64,000 nucleotides of DNA, taken from assembly GCA_963835885.1 (NCBI GenBank), contig CAWIHF010000001.1, forward strand, positions 124,001-188,000, given 5' to 3'. The translations under genes and the position numbers were made by a program. Positions within the stretch are counted from its first letter, which is position 1; each line of letters starts with the position of its first letter. Below the pieces are notes generated by a model. That model did no database searches and had not been told where the DNA came from. It was given only the letters and a program-made list of their open reading frames with translations. This document shows positions 48,937 to 56,701 of this stretch, in pieces. Source of the stretch: Roseiarcus sp963835885 (GTDB lineage Bacteria; Pseudomonadota; Alphaproteobacteria; Rhizobiales; Beijerinckiaceae).

Positions 48937-49246
48937 ATGCGCCGCCCGTCAAGGCCAGGGTTATCCACAGACCGCTCGACCGGCAAATCGATGGCGGTCT
49001 CGGCCCTAACATTTCTGGCCGCCGACAGCGATCGGATCGAAAGGTTTCTTTCCGTCACAGGACTCGGCCCCGGACAACCTGAGAGCGGCGGCGGCCGGCC
49101 CCGGCTTCCATGCCAACATCCTCGCATATCTGGTCGCGAACGAGCCGCTCCTCATCCAGTTCGCGGCTGAGGCGGGCTTCGCTCCCGAAGAGGTCGTTCG
49201 CGCGCTGGAGCGCCTCGAAGGGCCGCGCCCACTCGGGGAGTTCTGA
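48937..49246 (+). CDS. DUF3572 family protein, frameshifted
   Basis: About 102 residues when corrected. The N-terminal half AVSALTFLAADSDRIERFLS is followed by LSVTGLGPG. A slip near 49072 moves the rest (RAAAAGPGFHANILAYLVAN, then RALERLEGPRPLGEF) to another frame ending at 49246. DUF3572 has no known function but lies beside divK in many alphaproteobacteria. The start could be 48937 or ATG 48991. Confidence 0.78.
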
Positions 49247-49283
49247 CGCTGGCGAAGCGGCGGCTGCCGCAATCCAGGCGCGA

Positions 49284-50117
49284 CTATTTCGCGCAAGCCG
49301 ATGTCGGCAGGATTTCCAGTTTCCGCAGACGCGCGCTCAGCGCGAAGGTTCCGTAGTCGAGCTTCAGGCTGCCTGACACGCCGTTCTCATAAAGATCGAA
49401 GGACAGGATGTATTCGGGCGAGGAATCCTTGGAGGATTCATTGAAATAGGAGACGACCACCGGCCAGCGTCGAACCCCTTTCAGCTCCGCCGCGGCCGCA
49501 GCGTCATCGCTCGGCTTGCTTGCTTCTTTTCCGACCACCGCCAGCGTCGCGTAAATCTTCGCCCCTGTGTCAGAGCCGTCATAGACCCTCGCCTGAATCG
49601 CCCCGCCGCCATTCTTGGCGGCTTCAATCAGCCGTTCGATGTGCTGGGTGGGAAACAGCACGTCATGGCCGAAATCGATCTCCTTCGGCGCCGGCTTGGT
49701 CAGTTCGACGCGCATGTCGTCGTCCGCGCCGCGGGTCGCGGTCCCGGCGATCGGCGGGGTCTGTTGCACGCCCTTCGAATCGACCTGGAAACGCATCGAC
49801 TTGCCGTCCGCGTCTTCGAACGACTTGGCGCTGACATCCATCGAAAGAGGCTCGCCCTCGCTGCGCTCCATTTCGGTCATCTGGCGGAAATTGGACGTGT
49901 AGCCCTCGCAGGCGGAACCGCGGAACTCGTAGGCGATCAAGCCGGTCGCGGCGATCGGGGTCTGCGCGGAACTCCGCGACGGCGAAGTAGAGTCGACGAG
50001 AGAGAGCTCATACGCCGCGCGATGGGAGACAAGGGGAAGAATCGCCGAGGGATTCGCCAGCGCCCCTGTCGGAAGCAGGAGAAGGGCGAACGCGCTCAAG
50101 CCGAATTTCAAAACCAT
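49284..50117 (-). CDS. eipB: EipB (DUF1849) periplasmic envelope-integrity protein
   Basis: A 277-residue protein with a signal peptide (MVLKFGLSAFALLLLPTGALA) and a beta-rich body. SHRAAYELSLVD and GLIAYEFRGSACEGY are typical of DUF1849, as is PTQHIERLIEAAKNGGG. Two cysteines (ACEGY and the C-terminal SACAK) fit the conserved disulphide. In Brucella the homologue protects the cell envelope. ATG 50117 is preferred over an upstream start because the signal peptide begins there. Confidence 0.88.
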   Translation of the reverse strand: MVLKFGLSAFALLLLPTGALANPSAILPLVSHRAAYELSLVDSTSPSRSSAQTPIAATGLIAYEFRGSACEGYTSNFRQMTEMERSEGEPLSMDVSAKSFEDADGKSMRFQVDSKGVQQTPPIAGTATRGADDDMRVELTKPAPKEIDFGHDVLFPTQHIERLIEAAKNGGGAIQARVYDGSDTGAKIYATLAVVGKEASKPSDDAAAAAELKGVRRWPVVVSYFNESSKDSSPEYILSFDLYENGVSGSLKLDYGTFALSARLRKLEILPTSACAK

Positions 50118-50190
50118 GATCTCTCCGAGGCGGAAGGCCAAGGCAACGTCCCTTGATTTTTCGGCGCTTTCGTGACGGGGCCCCGACCGC

Positions 50191-50901
50191 CTAAGAATTG
50201 TCGTCCGCGGCTATCGGTCCCCAAACCTGTTCAAGCGGCCCAGGCCCGTCCAACGGATCCTCATCCGCCCGGAGCGCAGGTTCGTCGCTAGGTCGAGGAA
50301 CGCCGTAGCCTGTCGGCAGTTTGCCGTCGAACATGCCTGCCCCCTGCAATTCGTCGAGACCAGGCAGATCGCCGATCGCGTCCAGTCCGAACTGAATAAG
50401 GAACTCGGTCGTCGTGCCGTAGGTGATGGGCCGCCCCGGAGCCTTGCGCCGACCCCGCATGCGCACCCACCCCGCCTCCATCAATACGTCCAGGGCGCCT
50501 TTCGACACCACGACGCCGCGGATCTCTTCGATGTCGGCGCGCGTCACCGGCTGATGATAGGCGATGATGGCGAGCGTCTCGAGCGCGGCGCGGGACAGCT
50601 TGCGTTTCTCTTCCCCGTCGCGCGCCAGCAGCCATGACAGGTCTTCCGCGGTCCGGAACGTCCAGCGCCGGGCGACCCGCACGAGATTGACGCCGCGCCC
50701 GGCGTAAAGCTGGCGCAATTCCTCCATCACCGCCCCGACGTCCGCTCCGTCGGAAAGGTGGGCGGCGATCGACAATTCCTCGAGCGGCTCCGCGGACGCG
50801 AACACCATCGCTTCAGCGATGCGCAGGTCGTCGGGGCTCGGACGCGGAGCGATCGCGTCGAATAATCGGGCGATGTTGGTCCCGACTGTCATCCTGCCCA
50901 T
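50191..50901 (-). CDS. scpB: segregation and condensation protein B
   Basis: A 236-residue kleisin-partner protein of the SMC-ScpAB condensin. Two winged-helix domains are visible: LRIAEAMVFASAEPLEELSI and later LSRAALETLAIIAYHQPVTR with IEEIRGVVVSKGALDVLMEA. The C-terminal tail is acidic and proline-rich. It lies 35 bases downstream of scpA, on the strand opposite to nagZ. Confidence 0.93.
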   Translation of the reverse strand: MGRMTVGTNIARLFDAIAPRPSPDDLRIAEAMVFASAEPLEELSIAAHLSDGADVGAVMEELRQLYAGRGVNLVRVARRWTFRTAEDLSWLLARDGEEKRKLSRAALETLAIIAYHQPVTRADIEEIRGVVVSKGALDVLMEAGWVRMRGRRKAPGRPITYGTTTEFLIQFGLDAIGDLPGLDELQGAGMFDGKLPTGYGVPRPSDEPALRADEDPLDGPGPLEQVWGPIAADDNS

Positions 50902-50936
50902 GGATCACCTCTGCTTCTGGCTCGGAGCGATGCGGA

Positions 50937-51743
50937 TCACGCCGCAACGCCGCTGGAGGATGGCTGCGGCGCTGCGCGGATAAAGATCGGCGCGAAGGTC
51001 TTCTCCTGTCGAAGCTCGATCTTTCCTTCGCGCACGAGTTCGAGCGAGGCGGAGAAGGTGGAGGCGCGGGCGCTCCGCCGCATCCCGGGATCGACACAGG
51101 CCTCGAAAAGCCATTCGTCGAACGCGGTCCAGTCGCAATTGCCGCCGATCAGCCGCGCCAGGACCTCTCGCGCGTCGGCCAGCGACCAGACCTTGCGCGC
51201 CTCGAAGCGCACCCGGGCGCGGGCGTGGTTTTGCGCCTGACGGGCGTAGGCCGCGAGGAGATCGTAGAGATTGGCCTGCCAAACGGAGCGGCGGACGATC
51301 TCCACCGCCTCGGGCGCACCGCGGTCGAAAAAATCGCGTCCGAGGCGGGGGCGATTGACCAGGAGTTCAGCCGCCTTGCGGATCGACTCGAGCTTGCGCA
51401 GACGCTGCGCCAGGGCGTCCGCGAGCTCGGATGCGTCGGGGTCCGCCGCTTGAGGCGGGGCGGGAAGCAGGAGGCGGGACTTCAGAAAGGCGAGCCAGGC
51501 GGCCATCACCAGATAGTCGGCGGCGAGCTCGAGCCTCAGCTTGCGCGCGGCCTCGATGAACAGCAGGTATTGCTCGGCGAGAGCGAGAACCGAAATTCTG
51601 GCGAGATCCACCTTCTGCCGCCGGGCGAGCTCGAGGAGCAGATCAAGCGGTCCCTCGAAACCATCGAGATCCACCGTGAAGGCCGGTTCGCCGGAAGCCG
51701 CGTCGGGGTCGAAATCGCTACGAAACTCCAGTGCTCCCGGCAC
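50937..51743 (-). CDS. scpA: segregation and condensation protein A (kleisin)
   Basis: A 268-residue kleisin bridging SMC heads. The N-terminal motif DLDGFEGPLDLLLELARRQK, KVDLARISVLALAEQYLLFI and AADYLVMAAWLAFLKSRLLL are classic ScpA. The C-terminal winged helix (ASTFSASLELVREGKIELRQ) contacts SMC. It forms an operon with scpB. In most relatives scpAB follows nagZ directly on the same strand; here it is inverted. Confidence 0.94.
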   Translation of the reverse strand: MPGALEFRSDFDPDAASGEPAFTVDLDGFEGPLDLLLELARRQKVDLARISVLALAEQYLLFIEAARKLRLELAADYLVMAAWLAFLKSRLLLPAPPQAADPDASELADALAQRLRKLESIRKAAELLVNRPRLGRDFFDRGAPEAVEIVRRSVWQANLYDLLAAYARQAQNHARARVRFEARKVWSLADAREVLARLIGGNCDWTAFDEWLFEACVDPGMRRSARASTFSASLELVREGKIELRQEKTFAPIFIRAAPQPSSSGVAA

Positions 51744-52085
51744 AAATCACCTCCTCGGGACAATGTCCTGTCTGGCGCCGCCCCAAGGACGCGGCAAGGG
51801 GCGGCGGTCCGACGTCAACAGCTCCCGTCGCTGGAAGAGCCTCACCCGCCCATAAGCAGACGGAGTTAACGGTCTCTTAAGCCGAGGTGATCCCGTGCGG
51901 CTTTGCCGAAGACGATCGTCGCCGTCCCAAACTGCTTTTGTTCAGGCGAGGTGTCAGAAGTAAGGAGATGAAATCAATTGACGACGCATGATAACCGCGC
52001 AACGGCTGTCGAAGCCCCGGCCGAACTGCCGGGGCCCGGAGATTCGCCGCGCTGCGCCGCGTGGCGGGGCCGCTTTCGCCGCCGC
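51744..52085. other. intergenic region between scpA and lexA
   Basis: This 342-base gap contains the promoter region of scpA and the terminator downstream of lexA. Short frames here are not convincing. Some AT-richer sequence (about 51955-51985) lies in the middle. Confidence 0.4.
52014..52035 (-). terminator. probable lexA terminator hairpin
   Basis: GCCCCGGC and GCCGGGGC form a perfect eight-pair stem with a six-base loop, 51 bases beyond the lexA stop. It lacks a clear U-tract, so terminator function is only likely. Confidence 0.45.
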
Positions 52086-52790
52086 TCAGTAGCGCCTGAG
52101 AAGGCTCACCATTTTGCCCTGGACCCGGACGCGGTCGGGCCCAAAAATCCGCGTCTCGTAGGCGGGGTTCGCCGCTTCGAGCGCAATCGAGGCGCCGCGC
52201 TTGCGCAGGCGCTTGAGCGTCGCCTCCTCGTCGTCGATCAGGGCGACGACGATATCGCCCGTCTCGGCTGTATCCTGCTTGCGGATGATCACCGTGTCGT
52301 TCTCGAAGATCCCCGCCTCGATCATCGAATCGCCGCGCACCTCGAGGGCGAAATGCTCGCCGCCTCCGAGAAAATCCGGCGGCATCGCGATCGTGTCCAT
52401 CCGCGTCTGGATCGCCGCGATCGGCGTGCCGGCAGCGATGCGGCCCATCATCGGGACCATCACCGGAGGTTCGCCGCCGGCCTCGCGGGCGGGCGCTGGC
52501 GTCCGCAATCGCCCGAGATTGCCGTTGATCACGCTCGGGGAGAATTTCTGCGGCCGGGCCTGCGCGACCGTCGCCGATTCCGGCAGTCTCAGCACCTCGA
52601 TCGCCCGCGCCCGGTTGGGCAGGCGCCGGATGAAGCCGCGCTCCTCGAGCGCCATGATGAGTCGGTGAATGCCCGACTTCGACCGCAGTTCCAAGGCGTC
52701 CTTCATCTCTTCGAAGGACGGCGGAACCCCTTCCTCCTGCAGGCGCTCGTGAATGAAGCGCAACAATTCGTTCTGTTTTCTGGTTAGCAT
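52086..52790 (-). CDS. lexA: LexA repressor
   Basis: A 234-residue SOS repressor and self-cleaving protease. The N-terminal winged helix (MLTRKQNELLRFIHERLQEE, then SKSGIHRLIMALEERGFIRR) binds the operator. The cleavage site Ala-Gly lies in the MGRIAAGTPIAA segment, the nucleophile Ser in VRGDSMIEAGIFENDTVII, and the Lys in VALIDDEEATLKRLRKRG. An upstream GAAC-N7-GAAC operator supports autoregulation. Confidence 0.97.
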   Translation of the reverse strand: MLTRKQNELLRFIHERLQEEGVPPSFEEMKDALELRSKSGIHRLIMALEERGFIRRLPNRARAIEVLRLPESATVAQARPQKFSPSVINGNLGRLRTPAPAREAGGEPPVMVPMMGRIAAGTPIAAIQTRMDTIAMPPDFLGGGEHFALEVRGDSMIEAGIFENDTVIIRKQDTAETGDIVVALIDDEEATLKRLRKRGASIALEAANPAYETRIFGPDRVRVQGKMVSLLRRY

Positions 52791-52873
52791 CTTCGATCTC
52801 CGGGCGAACCCCTCGACTCGGATACGACAGAATCACTGACCCGCCGTAAACAAATCACGAACATACGCTAGCC

Positions 52874-52888
52874 GTTCACGCTGTGTTC
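52874..52888. promoter_or_regulatory. LexA (SOS) operator upstream of lexA
   Basis: GTTCACGCTGTGTTC fits the alphaproteobacterial direct-repeat operator GTTC-N7-GTTC, read as GAAC-N7-GAAC towards lexA. It lies 84 bases before the lexA start, a position suited to autorepression. Confidence 0.75.
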
Positions 52889-53643
52889 GGCAAGCGGAAT
52901 TTTTGCGCTTGTCGGCGACGGCCTGGCCCGCATTGCTCCGCAAGCTTGATCGGATCGACCCTTCGCACCGTGATCGAGGCGGCGCCGACCCCTGCGCACG
53001 AAAGTTCCGATCCTTTCTCCGACTGGGAATTCCGTGTGTACGGCCCATCGATGGGCGGCTTTCGGCGAAACGGAAGCCGTCTGTCTTCAACCAAGCGCCA
53101 CGGATGGGCAACCAAGCCCAATCGAGCTGCGATTGCGTGCGACGGAGGTCCGAACAGCCCTTCCAAACATTTCCATTTCCTTCCTTTTCCTTCCTTTTGT
53201 GACGCCGATTCGAGACTTATCAAGGCTTTACGGGGCGGGAGGACCAAAAAAACATTCCCCGCCGATTTTCCGTCTGGCGAAAACCGGCAAATTTTCGAGA
53301 ATTCCGATGACGAGCATGGACCTTGCCGCCTCGAGAAACCTGAGCCGCCGCTCCACCGCTGCGGCTGCCGTCATCCCAACCGCTTCACCGTGCTGAGCTC
53401 GCGTCTGCGATCCTTCCGCTTAGAACGTACCATGAACACACGCTTTAAGCAACCAAATTTCAAAGGTCGGCCGAGGATTCACTCGGCGCCTTACCCCAGT
53501 TCCCGCCGCTTGGCGGCTGGAACTTTCGTTTCAGGATTCAACTCGCGCGCGAACGGCAATGGCGCGCCTCCCCAAATATGTTCATTGTCAACTTTTCCCT
53601 TTGGTCGCTTACTAAGCGCAGTTAGCGGCTTACGGAGAGAACG
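52889..53643. other. long gap with dispersed repeat, no gene seen
   Basis: About 755 bases without a convincing gene. At 53160-53205 there are tandem pyrimidine units (TTTCCTTCCTTTTCCTTCC). At 53215 ACTTATCAAGGCTTTACG matches the 23955 copy at 16 of 18 positions. At 53264-53293 GGCGAAAACCGGCAAATTTT parallels GGCTGAAACGGCTGAAATTT of the other gap. A second GAAC-N7-GAAC match lies at 53423-53437. Confidence 0.5.
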
Positions 53644-53901
53644 ATGTCGCTTCCTCGGACGCCTTACCAAATGTCTCATCGCAACTGGCGAGCTTCCGAC
53701 TTCGCGGAGGGGGAAGTCGCGATGCGCATACGGCTGACCAACGCGCGCTTCCATCGGTTGCTCGACTATTGCGCCGGCGTTCTCGGCGAGAGCGTTCGAG
53801 CAACTGACGCACTTTCCGAGCGCGTGCATTCGTTGCGGATAGGGATCGAAGCGCAAACGAGCGGCGAAGGCCGCCGCAACACTGGGGAGAGAGGCTTATG
53901 A
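53644..53901 (+). CDS. hypothetical protein
   Basis: An 85-residue soluble protein with a helical middle (RFHRLLDYCAGVLGESVRAT). Its stop overlaps the next start (TTATGA), so the two are probably coupled. No family was recognised. A GGAGAG site precedes the ATG. Confidence 0.45.
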   Translation: MSLPRTPYQMSHRNWRASDFAEGEVAMRIRLTNARFHRLLDYCAGVLGESVRATDALSERVHSLRIGIEAQTSGEGRRNTGERGL

Positions 53902-54332
53902 AATTCCGCCGCCTTGCCTGCGACTGCTGCCAGTCAAGCGAGTTTCCGTCGCTGTGCAAATCGCCCACCTACCTGATTAGCGAAGTCGTGGACAACTCCA
54001 ACGTCATCTTCGTGCTGATGACGAAACGGGGACGAGCGTCGTGCCGTGGGCCGCTCGGGATCGACCGCGATCCGGTCAGAGATGAGCCGAAGGACCTTCC
54101 GTACGAGGATGACGTGCGCGCGCCGGGCGACATTGTCTGGATCGGCCAGCCGGCTGCGGAAATCCTCGCCGCTTGCTGGCGCCCAACCTACCGGCTTGCG
54201 GGCAACGACGATTTCGAGCCGGACGAATCGCCGATCCGCCGCAACCAGCGGCTGCTCGAAGAGGGGTCGGGATTCTGGCCGAGGCGGCTCCCCACCCGGG
54301 AAGCAGACGCCGCCATGCGGGAGCGGGAGTGA
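53898..54332 (+). CDS. hypothetical Cys-rich N-terminus protein
   Basis: A 144-residue protein opening with a possible metal-binding CDCCQSSEFPSLC cluster, followed by a beta-rich segment (NSNVIFVLMTKRGRASC) and a Trp-containing domain. It overlaps the preceding gene by four bases. Function unknown. Gene context (both beside a pRiA4b ORF-3 gene) gives no clear hint. Confidence 0.45.
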   Translation: MKFRRLACDCCQSSEFPSLCKSPTYLISEVVDNSNVIFVLMTKRGRASCRGPLGIDRDPVRDEPKDLPYEDDVRAPGDIVWIGQPAAEILAACWRPTYRLAGNDDFEPDESPIRRNQRLLEEGSGFWPRRLPTREADAAMRERE

Positions 54333-54422
54333 AAACCAAGGCGCGCCTGCTCCAATAGCAATCATTCGCCAAAGCGCCCTTTTGAAAGGGCAGCCGCGCG
54401 GCGGGAAGACCGGATTTCGTTC

Positions 54423-54467
54423 TGGGCGTGGGTCAGGCGCTTCTCCTCCCGCCAGGCCCGCGCCCAG
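54423..54467. repeat. palindromic repeat, copy 1
   Basis: GGGCGTGGGTCAGGCG and CGCCAGGCCCGCGCCC pair imperfectly around a CTTCTCCTCC loop. Together with the copy 130 bases downstream it forms a pair of REP-like hairpins in the gap between 54333 and 54761, which has no gene. Confidence 0.6.
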
Positions 54468-54555
54468 AGGGGATGTAAATCCGAACGAGCAGCTGAGGCC
54501 GTAGCTCCCTACGCGGCTTCGTCTGCATCGTCCGCGGCGCGCCCGGCGCCGCGTT

Positions 54556-54593
54556 GCGCGGGCCTGACGTTCCTCCTCCCGTCAGGCCCGCGC
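54556..54593. repeat. palindromic repeat, copy 2
   Basis: GCGCGGGCCTGACG and CGTCAGGCCCGCGC are a perfect 14-base inverted repeat with loop TTCCTCCTCC, nearly the same loop as copy 1. The perfect stem with a different arm sequence suggests compensatory change. Confidence 0.7.
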
Positions 54594-54761
54594 CCGAAAA
54601 CCCCGATCGAGATGCGTGCAAGCGCTTGCTACGCTCGGCCTTCAAGATGGAAAACGTTCGCTCGATCCGCTCACCGCCGCCGGTAAGGACTTGCCTGCAG
54701 GCGCGGCTTCGCGCAAAGGCGGACAGAGCCGCACAGGATGTCGCAGCGGGGGAGAAGGGCC

Positions 54762-55343
54762 ATGGCCAGGACAGTCGCGCCGAAGGGCGGCGCCGTCGAC
54801 AGCATCGTCAGTCTCAAGGTCACGCTCCGGGGAACGAAACCGCCGGTCTGGCGCCGGCTGCTCGTCCCTGGATCCATGACGCTTGGCGATCTCAGCGAAG
54901 CGATTTTGACGGGCATGGGTTGGATGGGAGGGCATCTGCACGCATTCGACATCGGCGGCCAGCAATACGGCGATCCCGCCACGACCGACGACGTCGCGGA
55001 CGAAAAACGGCTGACGCTGGACGGCGTGCTCAAATCCGACGTCAAGCGCTTCGGCTACGATTATGACTTCGGAGATAATTGGGAGCACATTGTCGCCATC
55101 GAGAAGACTCTCGCCCCCGTTTCGGGGCTGGGCTACCCGGCCTGCGTCGACGGCATGCGCAATTGTCCCCCGGAAGACTGCGGCGGCGTCTTTGCCTATG
55201 CTGAGCTTTTGGAGATCCTTGCCGATCCCTCCCACCCGGAGCGCGAGGAACGGCTCGAATGGATCGGCGAGGACTTCGACCCCGAGGAATTCGACGCCGC
55301 TGCGGCCGACCTGAGGCTCGCCGCTCGATTCGGGCGGAAATGA
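54762..55343 (+). CDS. plasmid pRiA4b ORF-3 family protein
   Basis: A 193-residue protein with the family core: LKVTLRGTKPPVWRRLLVPG, AILTGMGWMGGHLHAFDIGG, FGYDYDFGDNWEHIVAIEKT and the Cys-containing ACVDGMRNCPPEDCGG. The family is common on rhizobial plasmids and mobile islands and has no established activity. ATG 54762 starts at MARTVAPKGG; an ATG at 54738 is less likely. Confidence 0.88.
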   Translation: MARTVAPKGGAVDSIVSLKVTLRGTKPPVWRRLLVPGSMTLGDLSEAILTGMGWMGGHLHAFDIGGQQYGDPATTDDVADEKRLTLDGVLKSDVKRFGYDYDFGDNWEHIVAIEKTLAPVSGLGYPACVDGMRNCPPEDCGGVFAYAELLEILADPSHPEREERLEWIGEDFDPEEFDAAAADLRLAARFGRK

Positions 55344-55510
55344 CGGTCGAGGCAAAGGAAAACACGGATCGGGACAGCGTTTAACCCTTTAAGTGGCGAG
55401 AGCGGCGAAGGCCGTGGCGCAACGCCCCCCAGTCTGCCAGCGTCGAGATACACTGACGGATTGACCGTGCATCCTGTTGACTGACAGGGCTCCTGCCTCG
55501 CCGACGCCGG

Positions 55511-56228
55511 TTACTTGCGCTCGCCTTCCAGCCCGCGGCGCGCCTGCTCGATGGCCTGCGGCTCGACGAGCAAGCCCTGGCGCTCGTAGCGGCGACGGCT
55601 CCTGCTGAAGCGCACGACGACAGCGTATCGCGCGCTTTTGGCCTTGACCCGGCGCGTGAGCAAAGCGTCTCCGGCCGGCAAGAACTCGAGGTCGCCGAGA
55701 CCGACGCAGCGCAGACAGGCGGGTCCCGCATTCTCCATCATAAGAAGGTCGCCCGTGCCGCCGCAGCGGCAGCAGGTCCACGAACTGTTCAGCGGCTGGA
55801 CCGCGACCAGCTCCGGCGCGCGGCTCGCCTTTTCGGCGACGCGTTCGCGCCTCTTGTCGGGGATTTCAGGCGAGGCCCAATGGGTCCGGAAGAGCCGCTC
55901 GGTCGCGGGATCGCCGCTCCGGCTGAAGCGCAAGACCTGTCGCTGCGGGGTGCGCGCGACATAGTCCGCCTCGCATGCGATCAACCCTTTTTCCGTCGCC
56001 CAGGAACGAAAGACCTCCATGGCCTCGGCGAGGCGCAGGGGATTGGTCTGGATCGCCTCCTCGATGCACTCGATGCGCCCTTGCCGCCAAGCGTCGACGG
56101 CGCTCGCGTTGAGCCAGCCAATTCCGCGGAGCACGTCGATGGCGCATACGACGTCTTCGATCGCGAGCGTCGTCTCGGCCGTGCTGACGACCCGCTCGGC
56201 GAGGTTCGCGCGGTTCTTTCGAACTCAT
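55511..56228 (-). CDS. DUF2293-family N-terminal protein, short form, frameshifted start
   Basis: About 239 residues when corrected. From ATG 56228 (MSSKE) one extra C near 56212 must be removed to reach RANLAERVVSTAETTLAIED. A zinc-ribbon-like WTCCRCGGTGDLL with LRCVGLGDLEFLPAGDALLT and the end VVVRFSRSRRRYERQGLLVE follow. In relatives a DUF2293 domain comes after this point; here the protein stops after EQARRGLEGERK, so the C-terminal domain is missing. Function unknown. Confidence 0.65.
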
Positions 56229-56701
56229 GGCCACATCTGCAGAAACGATGGCTTCGCCTCGGCTTACCCGCAAATCCCGTCTGCTCGCTGCTCCAGCTCG
56301 CGCAGGAGAGAACAGCTTACCCGATCCGCGTGTTTCAAGCATGTGGAGAAAAGAATTTCGATTCGACAGCGGCGGCGCCGGCACGGCCCTCGAGCGAGCC
56401 CGTGAGAGGTGAGAGAGTGCGGAAGGCCGGGGGACTGTCGTCAGCCTATATGGCCGATCGACCGGCGTTCTGATTCTGCCAGGTCGACAGTGGAAAATGC
56501 GCGATTTCGCGGAGTGAGCGGTCGATGCGGTCCCGCCAGCCGCGCCGGGCTCGAACTCGCTGTTGTCCACCGAATTGGCTGAGCGTGGACAACTCCGCAA
56601 CCGACTCGTCATACGGCGAACGTTCTCGCCGCCAGCTCGGCAGGACCTTCTTGTCGGGCAATCGGCGCATCTGTCTCAAGACATTCGATGCGGTCTCGTC
56701 A
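56229..56701. other. intergenic region, no gene seen
   Basis: About 470 bases. Frames on both strands are short or Arg/Ser-rich. The stretch contains a few Pro/Ala-rich ORFs that match nothing I recognise. It probably contains the promoter of the minus-strand DUF2293-type gene. Confidence 0.4.
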
